30,969 nucleotides of DNA from Fibrobacter sp. (lineage in GTDB: Bacteria > Fibrobacterota > Fibrobacteria > Fibrobacterales > Fibrobacteraceae), in NCBI GenBank assembly GCA_016295375.1, contig JAEDLI010000017.1, positions 1-30,969 of the forward strand, written 5' to 3'. Shown one piece after another: positions 30,897 to 30,969 of the stretch. Numbering within the stretch: position 1 is the first letter of the stretch; each line of letters begins with the position of its first letter. The notes below the pieces were generated by a model, which did not search any database, was not told the DNA's origin, and was given only the letters and a program-made list of their open reading frames with translations. A program made the position numbers and the translations under genes.

Positions 30897-30969
30897 TGGA
30901 GCTAAGGAGAGTCGAACTCCTGACCTCCTGCATGCCATGCAGGCGCTCTACCAACTGAGCTATAACCCC
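30897..30969 (-). tRNA. tRNA-Ala (anticodon GGC)
   Basis: The reverse strand folds as a complete 73 nt tRNA: acceptor GGGGTTA with TAGCTCC, D arm GCTC/GAGC, anticodon stem CCTGC/GCAGG with loop ATGGCAT, giving anticodon GGC, T arm AGGAG-TTCGACT-CTCCT and discriminator A. The G3-T70 (G3:U70) pair is the identity element of alanine tRNA. CCA is not encoded. The 5' end coincides with the window edge. Confidence 0.96.

Overview
The window looks like chromosome of a Fibrobacter-type bacterium (Fibrobacterota, FCB group). Pointers are serine-rich linkers in exported proteins, many Cys-lipidated or outer-membrane proteins, a lipoprotein carrying the Fibrobacter paralogous major domain (TIGR02145 type), and an rpsF promoter that also fits the Bacteroidetes pattern. 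This assignment is inference from protein style, not from a marker search. There is no phage, IS element, CRISPR array or obvious island; it is mostly housekeeping plus envelope genes.

Layout. 1-2.7 kb: a truncated exported thioredoxin-like gene, an outer-membrane barrel-like protein, then rpsF-rpsR-rplI with a strong promoter and terminator. 2.8-10.2 kb: a histidine-phosphatase lipoprotein, two tandem DUF5683-like envelope proteins (the first with a long poly-Ser linker), and an RND efflux pair (adaptor plus inner-membrane pump, no TolC gene here). 10.2-12.1 kb: a higBA toxin-antitoxin pair with a promoter/operator, a major-domain lipoprotein broken by one amber codon, and a repeat-rich spacer. 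12.1-16.6 kb: ftsB/divIC-like and dprA, divergent from mazG, then a candidate unassigned structured small RNA with its own promoter, then fusA, whose EF-G resembles the spirochaete/mitochondrial type. 16.7-19.4 kb: an EcsC-like protein, a diguanylate cyclase whose start region looks frameshifted by one CT unit, and a low-complexity lipoprotein. 19.7-22.7 kb: pth, a DUF4416 gene, asparaginase and a convergent Xer recombinase. 22.8-26.8 kb: a PorV-like barrel, then a tight three-gene run (STAS protein with a membrane tail, a degenerate LytM/M23 protein, a lipoprotein) that may be an undescribed envelope module. 26.9-31 kb: a NUDX14-like Nudix hydrolase, a small membrane protein, the 4.5S SRP RNA, a UreE-N-like protein, lptD and tRNA-Ala(GGC).

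The points most worth checking are the orphan RNA at 14230-14312, the CT-tract frameshift in the cyclase, the amber-interrupted lipoprotein, the STAS/dead-LytM operon, and a family of short intergenic repeats, one copy of which supplies the mazG stop codon.
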